Made by a program: the position numbers and the translations under genes. From an uncultured Paracoccaceae bacterium (lineage in GTDB: Bacteria; Pseudomonadota; Alphaproteobacteria; Rhodobacterales; Rhodobacteraceae), in contig CANLQO010000001.1 in assembly GCA_947493335.1 (NCBI GenBank), forward strand, positions 682,001 to 746,000: 64,000 nt of DNA, in the 5' to 3' direction. This document shows positions 39,041 through 47,915 of this stretch, piece after piece. Numbering within the stretch: the first letter of the stretch is position 1; each line of letters opens with the position of its first letter. The notes beneath the pieces are model-generated. The model ran no database searches. It worked only from the letters and a program-made list of their open reading frames with translations, and was not told the DNA's origin.

Positions 39041-40618
39041 ATGCTGCGCGCTTTTCTGTTTCTGCTGACTGCACATTTTCCGACCCTCGCCAGTTCCGCC
39101 ATCACCCCAGAGGCCCTGCGTGATCTGGCCTATGCGGGGGATGTGGATGGGACAATTAACGCTTGGGACGATGTGATGGCCGCGTGGGACAGCGGCGATC
39201 TTTCTCCGTCAGATCTTCGGGCTGCCATCGCCGTTTATGGAACCTCGCACCCCGATGTCATTCAACATGTGGACGATTGGCGGGATATAGCGCCCGACAG
39301 CCCCGTCGTTCAGACCGCGCGGGCGATCCAGTTTTATCGCGCAGGTTGGGACTTTCGCGGCGGCGAAAGCGTGAGCGTAACAAGCCCTTATGCGTTCGAG
39401 GCCATGCATCGCCTTCATCAAGAAAGCTATGAAACTGCTTGGCGCGTGTTCCGCCAAAATCCAACTTTCCTTCCGGCTTCTGACTTGCTTCTGAAGTTGA
39501 ACCTCACAACCAAAAACCTGTCGATGCGAGAACTGCGCAAACATCTTCGCGATATCGTCGCTGCGCATGGCTCGCGCGACTCCATCTTCCTTGCCGCACG
39601 CATCGCAGAGCCAAAGTGGGGCGGCAAGGGATGGGAGCAAGTCAAGACGCTGTGTGACGACAACGCAGATCTTGTGACGGATGTTGAAGAATATTCAGCC
39701 GAAATTTGCCTTGTCGATCTCGCGTCTTGGCTGGACTTAAGTGGTCAGGCAGTGCCCGATGTTGGTCAGATGCTTGATCGAATACCGCCTCACACGTTCA
39801 CAGATCGTGCCCGCGTAATTCAGTTTCTCGCAAGCAAGGACTACGCCCGCGCCGAGGACGTTCTGGACTACATCGAAGCAAGATTTCCAACCGACATTTA
39901 CTTGGCCGAAGCTTTCAAGGCCGCCTTTCCGGTACATCCCAAAAGCGCAGATATGTATTTGAGCGTTCGCAACGCGCGGCTTGATGCCTCACTCGCGCTC
40001 TTGGCGCACGACCCGTACCATCCAGACAGCCTTCGTTTCATCGAATCCTCAGCCATCGGCATCAGCGGCACACTGGATGTGCGCGAAGTGGCGCGCTACC
40101 AGAACAACATCAATGCACGCAGGCTGCTTGCATCACCCTATGACAGCGCGGCGTGGTCCGCCCTTGGCCATCCCGTGCGCGGTGGACGGATAGAGCCGGG
40201 TCTTGGGCTGGAGTATGATGATTACCTGATCAATGCGATTATCTACAGCAACTATAATCGCCACCTCATCGGCAATTATCTCGGCCGCAAGCGGATGGCC
40301 TTTTCAAGGGTCGAAACATGGATTGAGTCAGGACAATTGCCGCATCCCGGGCCCGATGTCTTGGACAGGGCCTACTATTGCCCGGTGATGCGGATGTGGC
40401 GAATTCACAAGTATATGTGCCAGCACTTCGATCAGCCCGGCCAATGCGGATTCAAAGATCAATACGCGGAAGACCTCGCGCCCATGCTCACAGCGGCCCG
40501 TCAATCGATGAACTGCAATTTTGTCACCAATGCCGATGTCCCAGATTTGGGGCTTCCACCGATAGAAGTTGATCTGCTCCGGTTCGTCTTTCCGCTTCCT
40601 ACGGCGTTGCCCAACTAG
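39041..40618 (+). CDS. Exported protein, DUF4034-like, function unknown
   Basis: A 525-residue protein with a short N-terminal signal-like helix (MLRAFLFLLTAHFPTLASSA). The segment SPYAFEAMHRLHQESYETAWR with its regular helical pattern resembles DUF4034/TPR-like solenoids; a C-terminal half with several Cys (CPVMRMWRIHKYMC, QPGQCGFK) could be stabilised by disulfides. I do not recognise the family with certainty. It has no operon partner: phaR ends 207 nt before, lepA starts 86 nt after. The upstream 38834-39040 is non-coding with no recognised site. Confidence 0.6.
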   Translation: MLRAFLFLLTAHFPTLASSAITPEALRDLAYAGDVDGTINAWDDVMAAWDSGDLSPSDLRAAIAVYGTSHPDVIQHVDDWRDIAPDSPVVQTARAIQFYRAGWDFRGGESVSVTSPYAFEAMHRLHQESYETAWRVFRQNPTFLPASDLLLKLNLTTKNLSMRELRKHLRDIVAAHGSRDSIFLAARIAEPKWGGKGWEQVKTLCDDNADLVTDVEEYSAEICLVDLASWLDLSGQAVPDVGQMLDRIPPHTFTDRARVIQFLASKDYARAEDVLDYIEARFPTDIYLAEAFKAAFPVHPKSADMYLSVRNARLDASLALLAHDPYHPDSLRFIESSAIGISGTLDVREVARYQNNINARRLLASPYDSAAWSALGHPVRGGRIEPGLGLEYDDYLINAIIYSNYNRHLIGNYLGRKRMAFSRVETWIESGQLPHPGPDVLDRAYYCPVMRMWRIHKYMCQHFDQPGQCGFKDQYAEDLAPMLTAARQSMNCNFVTNADVPDLGLPPIEVDLLRFVFPLPTALPN

Positions 40619-40704
40619 AACGCGTCTCCACGACCCCTCGACCCCTTGCAAAATCCGCCCGCCCACGCCATTGACGCTCAACCCTATGACCTAGATTGAG
40701 CGCC

Positions 40705-42504
40705 ATGACCGACCTCTCTCATATCCGCAACTTTTCCATCGTGGCCCACATCGACCACGGCAAGTCCACGCTGGCCGACCGGCTCATCCAGTCGACCAAC
40801 ACCGTGGCCGATCGCGACATGAAGGCGCAGCTTCTGGACAGCATGGATATCGAGCGTGAGCGCGGCATCACCATCAAGGCCAACACCGTCCGCATCGACT
40901 ATCAGGCGCAGGACGGGCAGACCTATGTCCTCAACCTCATCGACACCCCCGGCCACGTGGACTTTGCCTATGAAGTCAGCCGCTCCATGCGCGCCGTCGA
41001 AGGCTCGCTTCTGGTGGTGGACAGCACCCAAGGGGTGGAGGCGCAGACGCTCGCCAATGTCTACCAAGCCATTGACGCCGATCATGAAATCGTCCCCGTC
41101 CTGAACAAGATCGACCTGCCGGCCTCTGAATGTGACCGCGTTGCCGAACAGATCGAGGACGTCATCGGTATCGACGCTTCCGAGGCAATCCAGGTCAGCG
41201 CCAAAACCGGCGTCGGCATCGCCGAGACGCTGGAAGCCATCGTGCACAAATTGCCCGCGCCCACAGGCGACGCCGATGCGCCCTTGAAGGCGATGCTGGT
41301 TGATAGCTGGTACGACAGCTACCTTGGCGTGGTCATCCTTGTCCGCGTCATCGACGGCTCCATGAAGCTGAAAGACCGTGTCACCTTCATGTCCAACGGC
41401 ACCGTCCACCAGATCGACCGCATCGGCGTCTTCCGTCCGCAGATGCAGAACGTCGACGCCCTCGGCCCCGGTGAGATCGGCTTTATCACCGCCTCGATCA
41501 AACAGGTCCGCGACACCCGCGTGGGCGATACCATCACGTCAGAGAAAAAGGGCGCCACCTCCCCGCTGCCGGGCTTCAAACCCAGCCAGCCCGTGGTCTT
41601 CTGCGGCCTCTTCCCCGTCGACAGCAGTCAGTTCGAAGACCTGCGCGACGCCATCGAAAAGCTCGCCCTCAACGACGCCTCCTTCAGTCATGAGATGGAG
41701 ACCTCTGCCGCCCTCGGCTTTGGCTTCCGCTGCGGTTTCCTTGGCCTTCTGCACCTCGAAGTCATCCGCGACCGGATCGAACGCGAATATGACATCGAAC
41801 TCATCACCACAGCGCCTTCGGTCGTCTACCACGTCTACATGCGCGACGGTGAGATGATCGAACTGCACAACCCCGCCGACATGCCCGACCTGACCCACGT
41901 CGACCATCTGGAGGAGCCGCGGATCAAGGCCACCATCCTTGTGCCCGACGACTACCTTGGTGACGTGCTCAAGCTCTGCCAGGAGCGTCGTGGCGTGCAG
42001 CTTGACCTGACCTATGCCGGTTCCCGCGCGATGACGGTCTATGACCTGCCCCTGAACGAGGTTGTCTTCGACTTCTACGACCGCCTGAAATCGGTGACCA
42101 AGGGCTATGCCTCCTTTGACTACCAAATGACCGGTTACCAAACCGATAACCTTGTGAAGATGTCGGTGTTGGTGAATGACGAACCCGTCGATGCGCTGTC
42201 GATGATGGTCCACCGCGACCGGGCCGAGATGCGGGGCCGCGCGATGGTCGAGAAACTTAAAGACCTGATCCCCCGCCACATGTTCAAAATCCCAATCCAA
42301 GCGGCGATTGGCGGCAAAGTCATCGCGCGGGAGACGCTGTCAGCCCTCCGCAAAGACGTGACTGCCAAATGCTACGGCGGCGACGCCACCCGGAAACGCA
42401 AGCTGCTGGACAAGCAGAAAGCGGGTAAAAAGAAGATGCGGCAGTTTGGGAAAGTGGATATACCACAAGAAGCGTTCATTTCGGCGCTGAAGATGGATGG
42501 TTGA
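40705..42504 (+). CDS. lepA: Elongation factor 4 (back-translocating GTPase)
   Basis: A 599-residue translational GTPase. Signatures: G1 [10 protein letters not shown]2 in [14 protein letters not shown]3 DTPGHVDF, G4 NKID, and a C-terminal domain ending [21 protein letters not shown] and [17 protein letters not shown], unique to LepA. ATG 40705 is chosen; a TTG nine bases upstream is in frame. It binds stalled ribosomes. Housekeeping gene; the sequence downstream changes to AT-rich character. Confidence 0.97.
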   Translation: MTDLSHIRNFSIVAHIDHGKSTLADRLIQSTNTVADRDMKAQLLDSMDIERERGITIKANTVRIDYQAQDGQTYVLNLIDTPGHVDFAYEVSRSMRAVEGSLLVVDSTQGVEAQTLANVYQAIDADHEIVPVLNKIDLPASECDRVAEQIEDVIGIDASEAIQVSAKTGVGIAETLEAIVHKLPAPTGDADAPLKAMLVDSWYDSYLGVVILVRVIDGSMKLKDRVTFMSNGTVHQIDRIGVFRPQMQNVDALGPGEIGFITASIKQVRDTRVGDTITSEKKGATSPLPGFKPSQPVVFCGLFPVDSSQFEDLRDAIEKLALNDASFSHEMETSAALGFGFRCGFLGLLHLEVIRDRIEREYDIELITTAPSVVYHVYMRDGEMIELHNPADMPDLTHVDHLEEPRIKATILVPDDYLGDVLKLCQERRGVQLDLTYAGSRAMTVYDLPLNEVVFDFYDRLKSVTKGYASFDYQMTGYQTDNLVKMSVLVNDEPVDALSMMVHRDRAEMRGRAMVEKLKDLIPRHMFKIPIQAAIGGKVIARETLSALRKDVTAKCYGGDATRKRKLLDKQKAGKKKMRQFGKVDIPQEAFISALKMDG

Positions 42505-42654
42505 GTATTCCAGCTCGAAAAGGTTCTGAGTGCTGAATAAGTTCGGGGTAGAGTTAGTTGCGCTGAATTAGCGGCGCCGCTTAACAAATTGCCTTCTTAC
42601 TCATTTTCAATCCAGCTCTAGCGGGTGCCTTGCTTTGGGAGGGGAGTCAAGCGA

Positions 42655-43725
42655 ATGAAAAAGAGCAAGATTGATCTACTCATTGACCGCGCTTCTGACG
42701 CGCTCGACGCCATCTCCAGAATTGACGCGAGAAGAATCCTATTTGGTATTGGGGGCGTGGTGACAATTGCAACAATTCACTTTGTTAGCTACCTATTTTT
42801 TGCGATTTCTACAATTCCACCTCAGATTGATGTGGTTTCGTTTTCAAATTTTATCATCCCTGTTGGCGCCATTGCGGCGGTGTCTAGTCTATTCAGTCGC
42901 ATTGTGTTCATTCCGTTCTTCGAGTTTGGAGTTCGTATTTTCCATCTCTTGAGTATCGGCAAGTTGGCGGTGAGGCATGTTTTGCTGAGGCAAGGAAGAC
43001 GTGCTACCAATGGCTTCGTTTTTGATGAATTTGTAGGAAGGCATCCAATCTCGGCGCGAAGACGGGCGACTTATATCACCAAGTTGGCCGAAAGTAGCTC
43101 CGATCGTTGGCGGAATCGTTTTGGCGGTTATATGATGGTTTCTTTTTCGGTTCTGATTTTTTCTTATCTCTATAATGGCCTGATGGTGACCTTAATCGTT
43201 GGAACATACCTATCAGTGATCTTTCTGTTCTTATTTATCTTTTTCTCGGTTTTTGAATTTTTGAAAGCTGTCGGGAGAGCAATGAACCCTGTCGAGGTAA
43301 CAATAGATTCGTCGATGGTCGAACGGTTGCAAGTTGGGAATTGGGCTATTCCATCAGCTGGCCATTTGAAGCTCGAAATCACGGCGGGTATTTTTGCCTC
43401 AGGTAGGCGTTTTGCTTCGGAGTATGCGGTTCTTTTTGTAATTGTATCCGCGGCATTGTTTGGGATGGGGAGAGCGGCTTACATACTTGATGGAGAGAAC
43501 TACAACGCAAAATATTCTGCTGGGGGAAGTGAATTATTTTCGGAAGAGATTGAGATTTTCGCAACCAACTCGAATGGAATCCTGGCTTTGCGGAGCAACG
43601 CGAGAAGTAGGGATTTTATTTTTGTTTCTTACGATACTGGACTGACAACTCGTTTGGTGCCGGGGTCAAGTGGAAATTATCATAAGGAGCGCTTGGTGCG
43701 TTGGCTTTCTCTATCTAGCCTATGA
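42655..43725 (+). CDS. Orphan multi-span membrane protein, AT-rich
   Basis: A 356-residue protein I do not recognise. ATG 42655 follows GGAGGGG. Four to five hydrophobic segments are visible: about 22-50, 60-90, about 155-205 (two close segments, e.g. YLSVIFLFLFIFFSVFEFL) and 255-275; the last 80 residues are hydrophilic and probably extracytoplasmic. The codon use (many TTT, ATT, AAT, TTG) and low GC differ sharply from lepA and the rest of the window, which suggests recent transfer. It is alone, flanked by lepA and 1.1 kb without a confident gene. Confidence 0.7.
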   Translation: MKKSKIDLLIDRASDALDAISRIDARRILFGIGGVVTIATIHFVSYLFFAISTIPPQIDVVSFSNFIIPVGAIAAVSSLFSRIVFIPFFEFGVRIFHLLSIGKLAVRHVLLRQGRRATNGFVFDEFVGRHPISARRRATYITKLAESSSDRWRNRFGGYMMVSFSVLIFSYLYNGLMVTLIVGTYLSVIFLFLFIFFSVFEFLKAVGRAMNPVEVTIDSSMVERLQVGNWAIPSAGHLKLEITAGIFASGRRFASEYAVLFVIVSAALFGMGRAAYILDGENYNAKYSAGGSELFSEEIEIFATNSNGILALRSNARSRDFIFVSYDTGLTTRLVPGSSGNYHKERLVRWLSLSSL

Positions 43726-43939
43726 TTCATATTGGATTGCTGATGTAGCATTGGGCTACTTGGTATTCGGCGCTTGTGTATCTGACAAACCTGAGAATTA
43801 GGTTGAAGCTTGGAGAAATTCGTCGGTCAAGCGCCCCCCATCCACACCCTTACCCCCAAGATACCCCCAATTCCCTCCACAAGAACATTCCGTTAACCCC
43901 GCAAAATCCTCTTGCCCGACTCACCCCAAAGCCGCACGG

Positions 43940-44122
43940 TCAACCCATCGCAGACGACTTCAACGTAACGGAGCGAGACGCAAAGACCCTCTGGGGTGAA
44001 AGCGCAGCAGGACGGGCAACCGGATCAGCAAAGCGGATCGCCTTGGGGAGAGAAGCCAGATCAGACTTCTTCTTGTTAAGCGGGAAGGTCAGGGCGGTCT
44101 CAGCAGGGGCGATGCGGGTCAT
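43940..44122 (-). CDS. Possible small basic protein (60 aa)
   Basis: A minus-strand frame reading MTRIAPAETALTFPLNKKKS at its start, ending at 43940. Its codons are those of well-expressed genes in this genome (CTG, GCC, CGC, AAG, with a run of AAG AAG AAG), which is more orderly than chance. There is no good ribosome site, and the frame remains open upstream to 44242. The family is unknown. A conserved small protein or the remnant of a larger one are both possible. Confidence 0.3.
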   Translation of the reverse strand: MTRIAPAETALTFPLNKKKSDLASLPKAIRFADPVARPAALSPQRVFASRSVTLKSSAMG

Positions 44123-44279
44123 GGGGGGATCTTCGGAAAACCAAATGATCGTGGCTAAGGACCATGGGTAACCACGGGACGAGGTCGCAGCAGATGGGGG
44201 GAACTCCAGATGCATTGATCGGGGACCCTTCGGGGAAACCATCAGGAAGGTGTCAGGGTGGGCTTCGGCCCGTGCATAG

Positions 44280-44405
44280 ACCGCGTCTAAGCACCTGGCG
44301 CCTTTTCTGATTCACACGCACCCTCACAAAAATACGGGGCTGATCCGCAATTGCGCACCAGCCCCGTCGTCAAGGTAATTACCGCGTCTATAAGCACCTG
44401 TGCCA
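44280..44405 (-). repeat. Direct repeat pair flanking a hairpin / microORF
   Basis: ACCGCGTCTAAGCACCTG (44280-44297) and ACCGCGTCTATAAGCACCTG (44381-44400) are identical except for a 2-nt insertion, with a period of 101 bp. Between them, CGGGGCTG (44335-44342) pairs with CAGCCCCG (44359-44366); read on the minus strand the stem is followed by TATTTTT. This looks like a minus-strand intrinsic terminator within a duplicated element. Confidence 0.55.
44287..44397 (-). CDS. Possible 36-aa peptide (GTG start)
   Basis: A minus-strand frame starting GTG at 44397 with AGGAGG (plus-strand CCTCCT, 44407-44412) 9 nt upstream, a strong ribosome site. The peptide begins MLIDAVITLTTGLVRNCG and has three Cys in its second half. 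The start codon lies in one direct repeat and the stop codon in the other. The terminator-like hairpin lies inside the frame, so this could be a leader peptide or a chance frame in a small RNA. Confidence 0.3.
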   Translation of the reverse strand: MLIDAVITLTTGLVRNCGSAPYFCEGACESEKAPGA

Positions 44406-44716
44406 CCCTCCTAGCGGGCAAGGGTTAAGCAATCAACAAGATATTGGTGGCCGCGCGCCTATTCCCACCACCCGTTGCCGGGCAACACCACCTTCGGTAG
44501 GCGCTTTGCCCAAGGGACATGCAGAGAATAAACCGCGCATGGCGTGAAACTTTTCTGCGCGGCCTGTCGTGTCTTTTGCACACTTACGGAGAGATACGAT
44601 GACCAGCCGCCAAATCCTTTGCACCCTTGTTCGCAAAAATCTGGACGATCAGCAGAAATAGCGACGGGATCGCGCGCCCGCGCCGTTGAACCCTCATCAC
44701 ACCGATGGAGGGTTCG

Positions 44717-44797
44717 ATGCACTATTTGCCACACGTGTTTTTGCTGGTCATGGGGGCCATGTCGCTGGCCACCTTTTTGTCGTCGAGCGTCATCTGA
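44717..44797 (+). CDS. Possible 26-aa membrane peptide
   Basis: ATG 44717 has GGAGGG five nt upstream (44707-44712). The frame encodes 26 residues starting MHYLPHVFLLVMGAMS and ending LATFLSSSVI, almost entirely hydrophobic with one predicted membrane helix. Too short for standard gene callers. A single-span small membrane protein is plausible; without expression data it stays tentative. Confidence 0.4.
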   Translation: MHYLPHVFLLVMGAMSLATFLSSSVI

Positions 44798-44873
44798 AAG
44801 CGGTTAACGCAGCTTAACGCTTTGGTATGCATGGGTTGTGTATGGTTTGTGCACGTGTCGCGGACGGGTTGTG

Positions 44874-45614
44874 TCAGTCCAGATAGGCCCGTACGGCGGC
44901 CTCGAACGCGCGCGGATTTTCGGCGTGCAGCCAATGCCCCGCGCCGGGGATTTTCGCGAATTTCGCCTGCGGGAACAGCGTTTTGATCCGGTCCCGGTGT
45001 TCCCGTTTGACGTAATCGCTGTTTGCCCCTGACAGAAATAATGCAGGGCCGTCAAAGCTGCCGGTGACATCGGGAAATCCGATGATCTTGTCCATCTCAG
45101 CTGCCAGAACATCCAGGTTTAGCCGCCAGCGTTTCTCTTTCAGATCAAGGCTTTGCAGCAGAAATGTGTCGACACCCGGTTCTAACCCGGTCAGCATCTT
45201 TGCCGCCTCCGCGCGGTTGCTGATTGTGCTCAGATCGACCCGGCGCATCGCCTCAATCGGGCCCATCTGGGTGTGGGCATAGGCCACGGGGGCGATATCG
45301 GCCACGATCAGGCGGTTGACCTTTTCGGGGTGCTGCAGGGCCAGAACCATCGCGCTTTTGCCGCCCATCGAATGCCCCAGCACATCCATCGGCGTATCGA
45401 TCACCGCGGCCAGATCAGCTGCCATATCGGAATAACTTTGCGTGTCATACCAAGGACTTGACCCATGATTGCGCATATCAACCGCGACGACCCGGCGGGT
45501 GTCGCTAAGCCGTTTTGACAGCACCCCCCAGTTGCGGGCAGAGCCGAACAAGCCATGGGCGATCAAAAGATCAGGTTTATCAGTGGCTTGCCCATTTTCG
45601 ACCGTGTTCAACAT
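44874..45614 (-). CDS. Alpha/beta hydrolase (YbfF-type esterase)
   Basis: A 246-residue cytoplasmic hydrolase. The nucleophile elbow LGHSMGGKSAM has an intact Ser, the oxyanion region is IAHGLFGSARNWG, and the catalytic His is in GAGHWLHAENP. This is the pattern of YbfF-like acyl-CoA/ester hydrolases. ATG 45614 follows AGGAGG; 15 further codons upstream are open. It is divergent from the next gene (67 nt between starts). Confidence 0.9.
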   Translation of the reverse strand: MLNTVENGQATDKPDLLIAHGLFGSARNWGVLSKRLSDTRRVVAVDMRNHGSSPWYDTQSYSDMAADLAAVIDTPMDVLGHSMGGKSAMVLALQHPEKVNRLIVADIAPVAYAHTQMGPIEAMRRVDLSTISNRAEAAKMLTGLEPGVDTFLLQSLDLKEKRWRLNLDVLAAEMDKIIGFPDVTGSFDGPALFLSGANSDYVKREHRDRIKTLFPQAKFAKIPGAGHWLHAENPRAFEAAVRAYLD

Positions 45615-45681
45615 GCACCATCCTCCTGTCCACGTTTGGATAGCCCTTGAGAGCAGCAATATCCACCATTAGGAAGCGCCC

Positions 45682-46053
45682 ATGTCGGGGGACCAGGTTA
45701 CAGAATACGCAGACAAAATCCGCGCGCTGATGACAGAGCGGTTGCGGATCAAAGCGCGTTCGCTCGAGGCGCAGATACACAAGTCGGGCCGCCGTTTGCC
45801 ACGCCGGGTCAAGCGCGATGCAAGCTTTATCGCCAAGGCAGAAGTGCTTGCACAGAACCCCAAGCTGGCCCGGATGGTCGATCATGCCGCCGTGGAGAAG
45901 GCGGCAGACAATGTCATCACGCATCTGCTGGCAATTGATCCAACCGAGGCCCTGAAAGACCGCGTGCTTTGGACGCTTGGCAAAGCCTCTGCCGTGCTGA
46001 TCGCGGTCTTCATCGGTGCCGTGTGGTACGCCCATGCCAATGGCATGATCTGA
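45682..46053 (+). CDS. Small protein with C-terminal membrane anchor
   Basis: A 123-residue protein of unknown family. Residues 1-90 are strongly charged and helical (RALMTERLRIKARSLEAQI), and a single hydrophobic segment lies at the C-terminus (ASAVLIAVFIGAVWYAHANG). The charged N-terminal domain would lie in the cytoplasm. AGGAAG precedes the ATG. It is 60 nt before the DUF1479 gene and may be co-transcribed. Confidence 0.7.
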   Translation: MSGDQVTEYADKIRALMTERLRIKARSLEAQIHKSGRRLPRRVKRDASFIAKAEVLAQNPKLARMVDHAAVEKAADNVITHLLAIDPTEALKDRVLWTLGKASAVLIAVFIGAVWYAHANGMI

Positions 46054-46113
46054 CGCTCGACAGCTTCCGGTCGCCCGCCTAACATCAAGGACAGGACGTC
46101 GGGGAGGGCGAGC

Positions 46114-47343
46114 ATGACGATGCAGACGGCAGATTACATTCGCGCGGCCAAAACACATCTGCGAGGGCTGACGGATGTTCAGGCGGCCTTTGCTGATGTC
46201 AGTGACGCAATGCAGGCCGAAGTTGGCAAGATCGTCGATCTGCGGGCGAAAGGGCAGGCGGTCATCCCCGAGATTGGCTATCGTCAGGTCGCGGACGGCA
46301 AGGTGTCCGACGCCACACGGGCCGAGATCAGACATCGCGGCTGTGTCATCGTGCGCGGCGTCTTTGACCAATCCCGCGTGGCCGACTGGAATGGTGAAAT
46401 CGGTGACTATCTGACCCGCAATGATTATCTGGCCAAATCCAAAGAGAAGGCCGGGATCGACAAGTATTTCTCGGACCTCGCAGACGGCGCGCCACAGATT
46501 TACGGCGTCTATTGGTCCAAACCTCAGGTCATGGCGCGTCAGGACCCGGCGATGGCGGCAACAAAACGGTTCCTGAACCGGCTGTGGGATGTCGCCGGAC
46601 CCATGGGCGATGAATTTGACCCCGACAATGACTATGCCTATGCCGACAGGACCCGCCGCCGTTCGCCCGGGGATACGACGCTGGGGCTGTCACCGCACAT
46701 GGATTCAGGCTCCTACGAGCGCTGGCTCGATCCGGCATATCAGAAAATCTATGGCAATATTTTCGCGGGCCACTGGCGCGACTATGACCCCTGGCGGGCG
46801 ACCTACCGGACGCAGACGCGGGAGTATGCTTCGCCGGCGGTCTGTTCGATGTTCCGCACCTTTCAGGGCTGGACCGGGCTGACCACGCAAGGGCCAGAGG
46901 ACGGCACGTTATCGTTGCTGCCGCTGTCGCAATCCATCGCCTATTTCCTGCTGCGCGCCTTGCAGGATGACGTTTCAATGGACGATTTATGTGGGGCGAC
47001 GCCGGGCAGGGCCCTTGGCGCGGATCCGGCGTGGCACGGCGACATACTGGAGGGGCTGATCAGCATCCCGGTGGTCGAGCCGGGCGATACCGTCTGGTGG
47101 CATCCTGACGTCATTCACGCCGTTGCGAATGAACATAAAGGCGCTGATTTTGCCAATGTGATCTATATCGGCGCGTCGCCGGTCTGTGCCAAGAACACCG
47201 CCTATGTCGGCAAGCAGCGAGAGGCGTTTTTGGCCGGACGGTCCGCCCCTGATTTCGCAGCAGAGGATTACGAGGTTGATTTCAAAGGCCGCGCCACAGT
47301 CGACGACCTGACCGATCTGGGCCGGGCGCAGATGGGATTCTGA
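46114..47343 (+). CDS. DUF1479 family protein (YbiU-like putative Fe(II)/2-oxoglutarate oxygenase)
   Basis: A 409-residue protein with the full DUF1479 domain (about 25-405). The facial-triad pattern HMD in LGLSPHMDSGSYERW and the distal His in TVWWHPDVIHAVANEH suggest an iron- and 2-oxoglutarate-dependent oxygenase fold. The ATG follows GGGGAGGGCGAGC. The substrate is unknown. It converges with the pqiC gene (10 nt between stop codons), with a small hairpin CTGATC/GATCAG (47340-47357) at the junction. Confidence 0.85.
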   Translation: MTMQTADYIRAAKTHLRGLTDVQAAFADVSDAMQAEVGKIVDLRAKGQAVIPEIGYRQVADGKVSDATRAEIRHRGCVIVRGVFDQSRVADWNGEIGDYLTRNDYLAKSKEKAGIDKYFSDLADGAPQIYGVYWSKPQVMARQDPAMAATKRFLNRLWDVAGPMGDEFDPDNDYAYADRTRRRSPGDTTLGLSPHMDSGSYERWLDPAYQKIYGNIFAGHWRDYDPWRATYRTQTREYASPAVCSMFRTFQGWTGLTTQGPEDGTLSLLPLSQSIAYFLLRALQDDVSMDDLCGATPGRALGADPAWHGDILEGLISIPVVEPGDTVWWHPDVIHAVANEHKGADFANVIYIGASPVCAKNTAYVGKQREAFLAGRSAPDFAAEDYEVDFKGRATVDDLTDLGRAQMGF

Positions 47344-47353
47344 TCGCCGAAGA

Positions 47354-47914
47354 TCAGCGCCCCAACTGGCGGGCGATATCCTCGCTTAACTGCAGGATGG
47401 CTTGCGATTGGGCGGCGGCCACCGGACCGGCCTCAAGCGATGTAACGGGAATGCGGATATTGAAGGCAGACGAGGTGTTGCGGAAATCGATGCCATCGCC
47501 CCCGATGAAATATGTCCCGGTCAGGTGAAACTGGCCGTCCGATTTGGCGATCATGTCTGATACCCGGATATCAATCCCCACGTCCGGCAGACCGGGGAAG
47601 GGCCAAGGATCAGGGCCAACTGTCGCTGTCAGGATGTCGTCCAGATGGCGGGCAATTTCCAGCGTCACAGCGCGGGCCGGATCATCCGCCCAAAGCAGAT
47701 CCCCGGTTGATGTGATGACACCCGGCGCCGTTTCGATCGCCAGTTCCTCTGCCGCCGCATAGGCGGGCAGAGAGACGGTTTGCACCAGAGCAGAGCCGAC
47801 GAATGCCCGCAGGTTCAAGGTTGATTGCGCGGTCGGGTAGGCCACCCGCGTCAAGGTGCCAGAGCAGGCCACAAGCGCCAGAACGGCAAAGGTCGAAAGC
47901 AAGGTCTTGATCAT
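47354..47914 (-). CDS. pqiC: PqiC-like outer-membrane lipoprotein
   Basis: A 186-residue lipoprotein with lipobox LVAC near residue 17 and the ABC_trans_aux (PqiC) domain after it. PqiC forms a ring at the outer membrane where it meets the PqiB needle. It starts 1 nt after pqiB ends. Last gene of the operon. Confidence 0.88.
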   Translation of the reverse strand: MIKTLLSTFAVLALVACSGTLTRVAYPTAQSTLNLRAFVGSALVQTVSLPAYAAAEELAIETAPGVITSTGDLLWADDPARAVTLEIARHLDDILTATVGPDPWPFPGLPDVGIDIRVSDMIAKSDGQFHLTGTYFIGGDGIDFRNTSSAFNIRIPVTSLEAGPVAAAQSQAILQLSEDIARQLGR

Positions 47915-47915
47915 A

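Larger units (their letters stand above)
43726..44873. other. Gene-poor stretch with no confident gene
   Basis: About 1.15 kb between the orphan membrane-protein gene and the esterase gene has no gene I can name. It contains a possible minus-strand 60-residue frame (43940-44122), a minus-strand microORF (44287-44397) between two direct repeats, a hairpin (44335-44366), and a plus-strand microORF (44717-44797). I looked for tmRNA, RNase P and SRP RNA signatures and saw none. A decayed insertion or small-RNA-rich junction is possible. Confidence 0.5.

Noticed and set aside
43776-44700. tmRNA, RNase P RNA or SRP RNA gene
   Set aside because: None of the conserved sequence blocks of these RNAs (tag reading frame, GAAAGTCC box, GGAAG loop) are visible.
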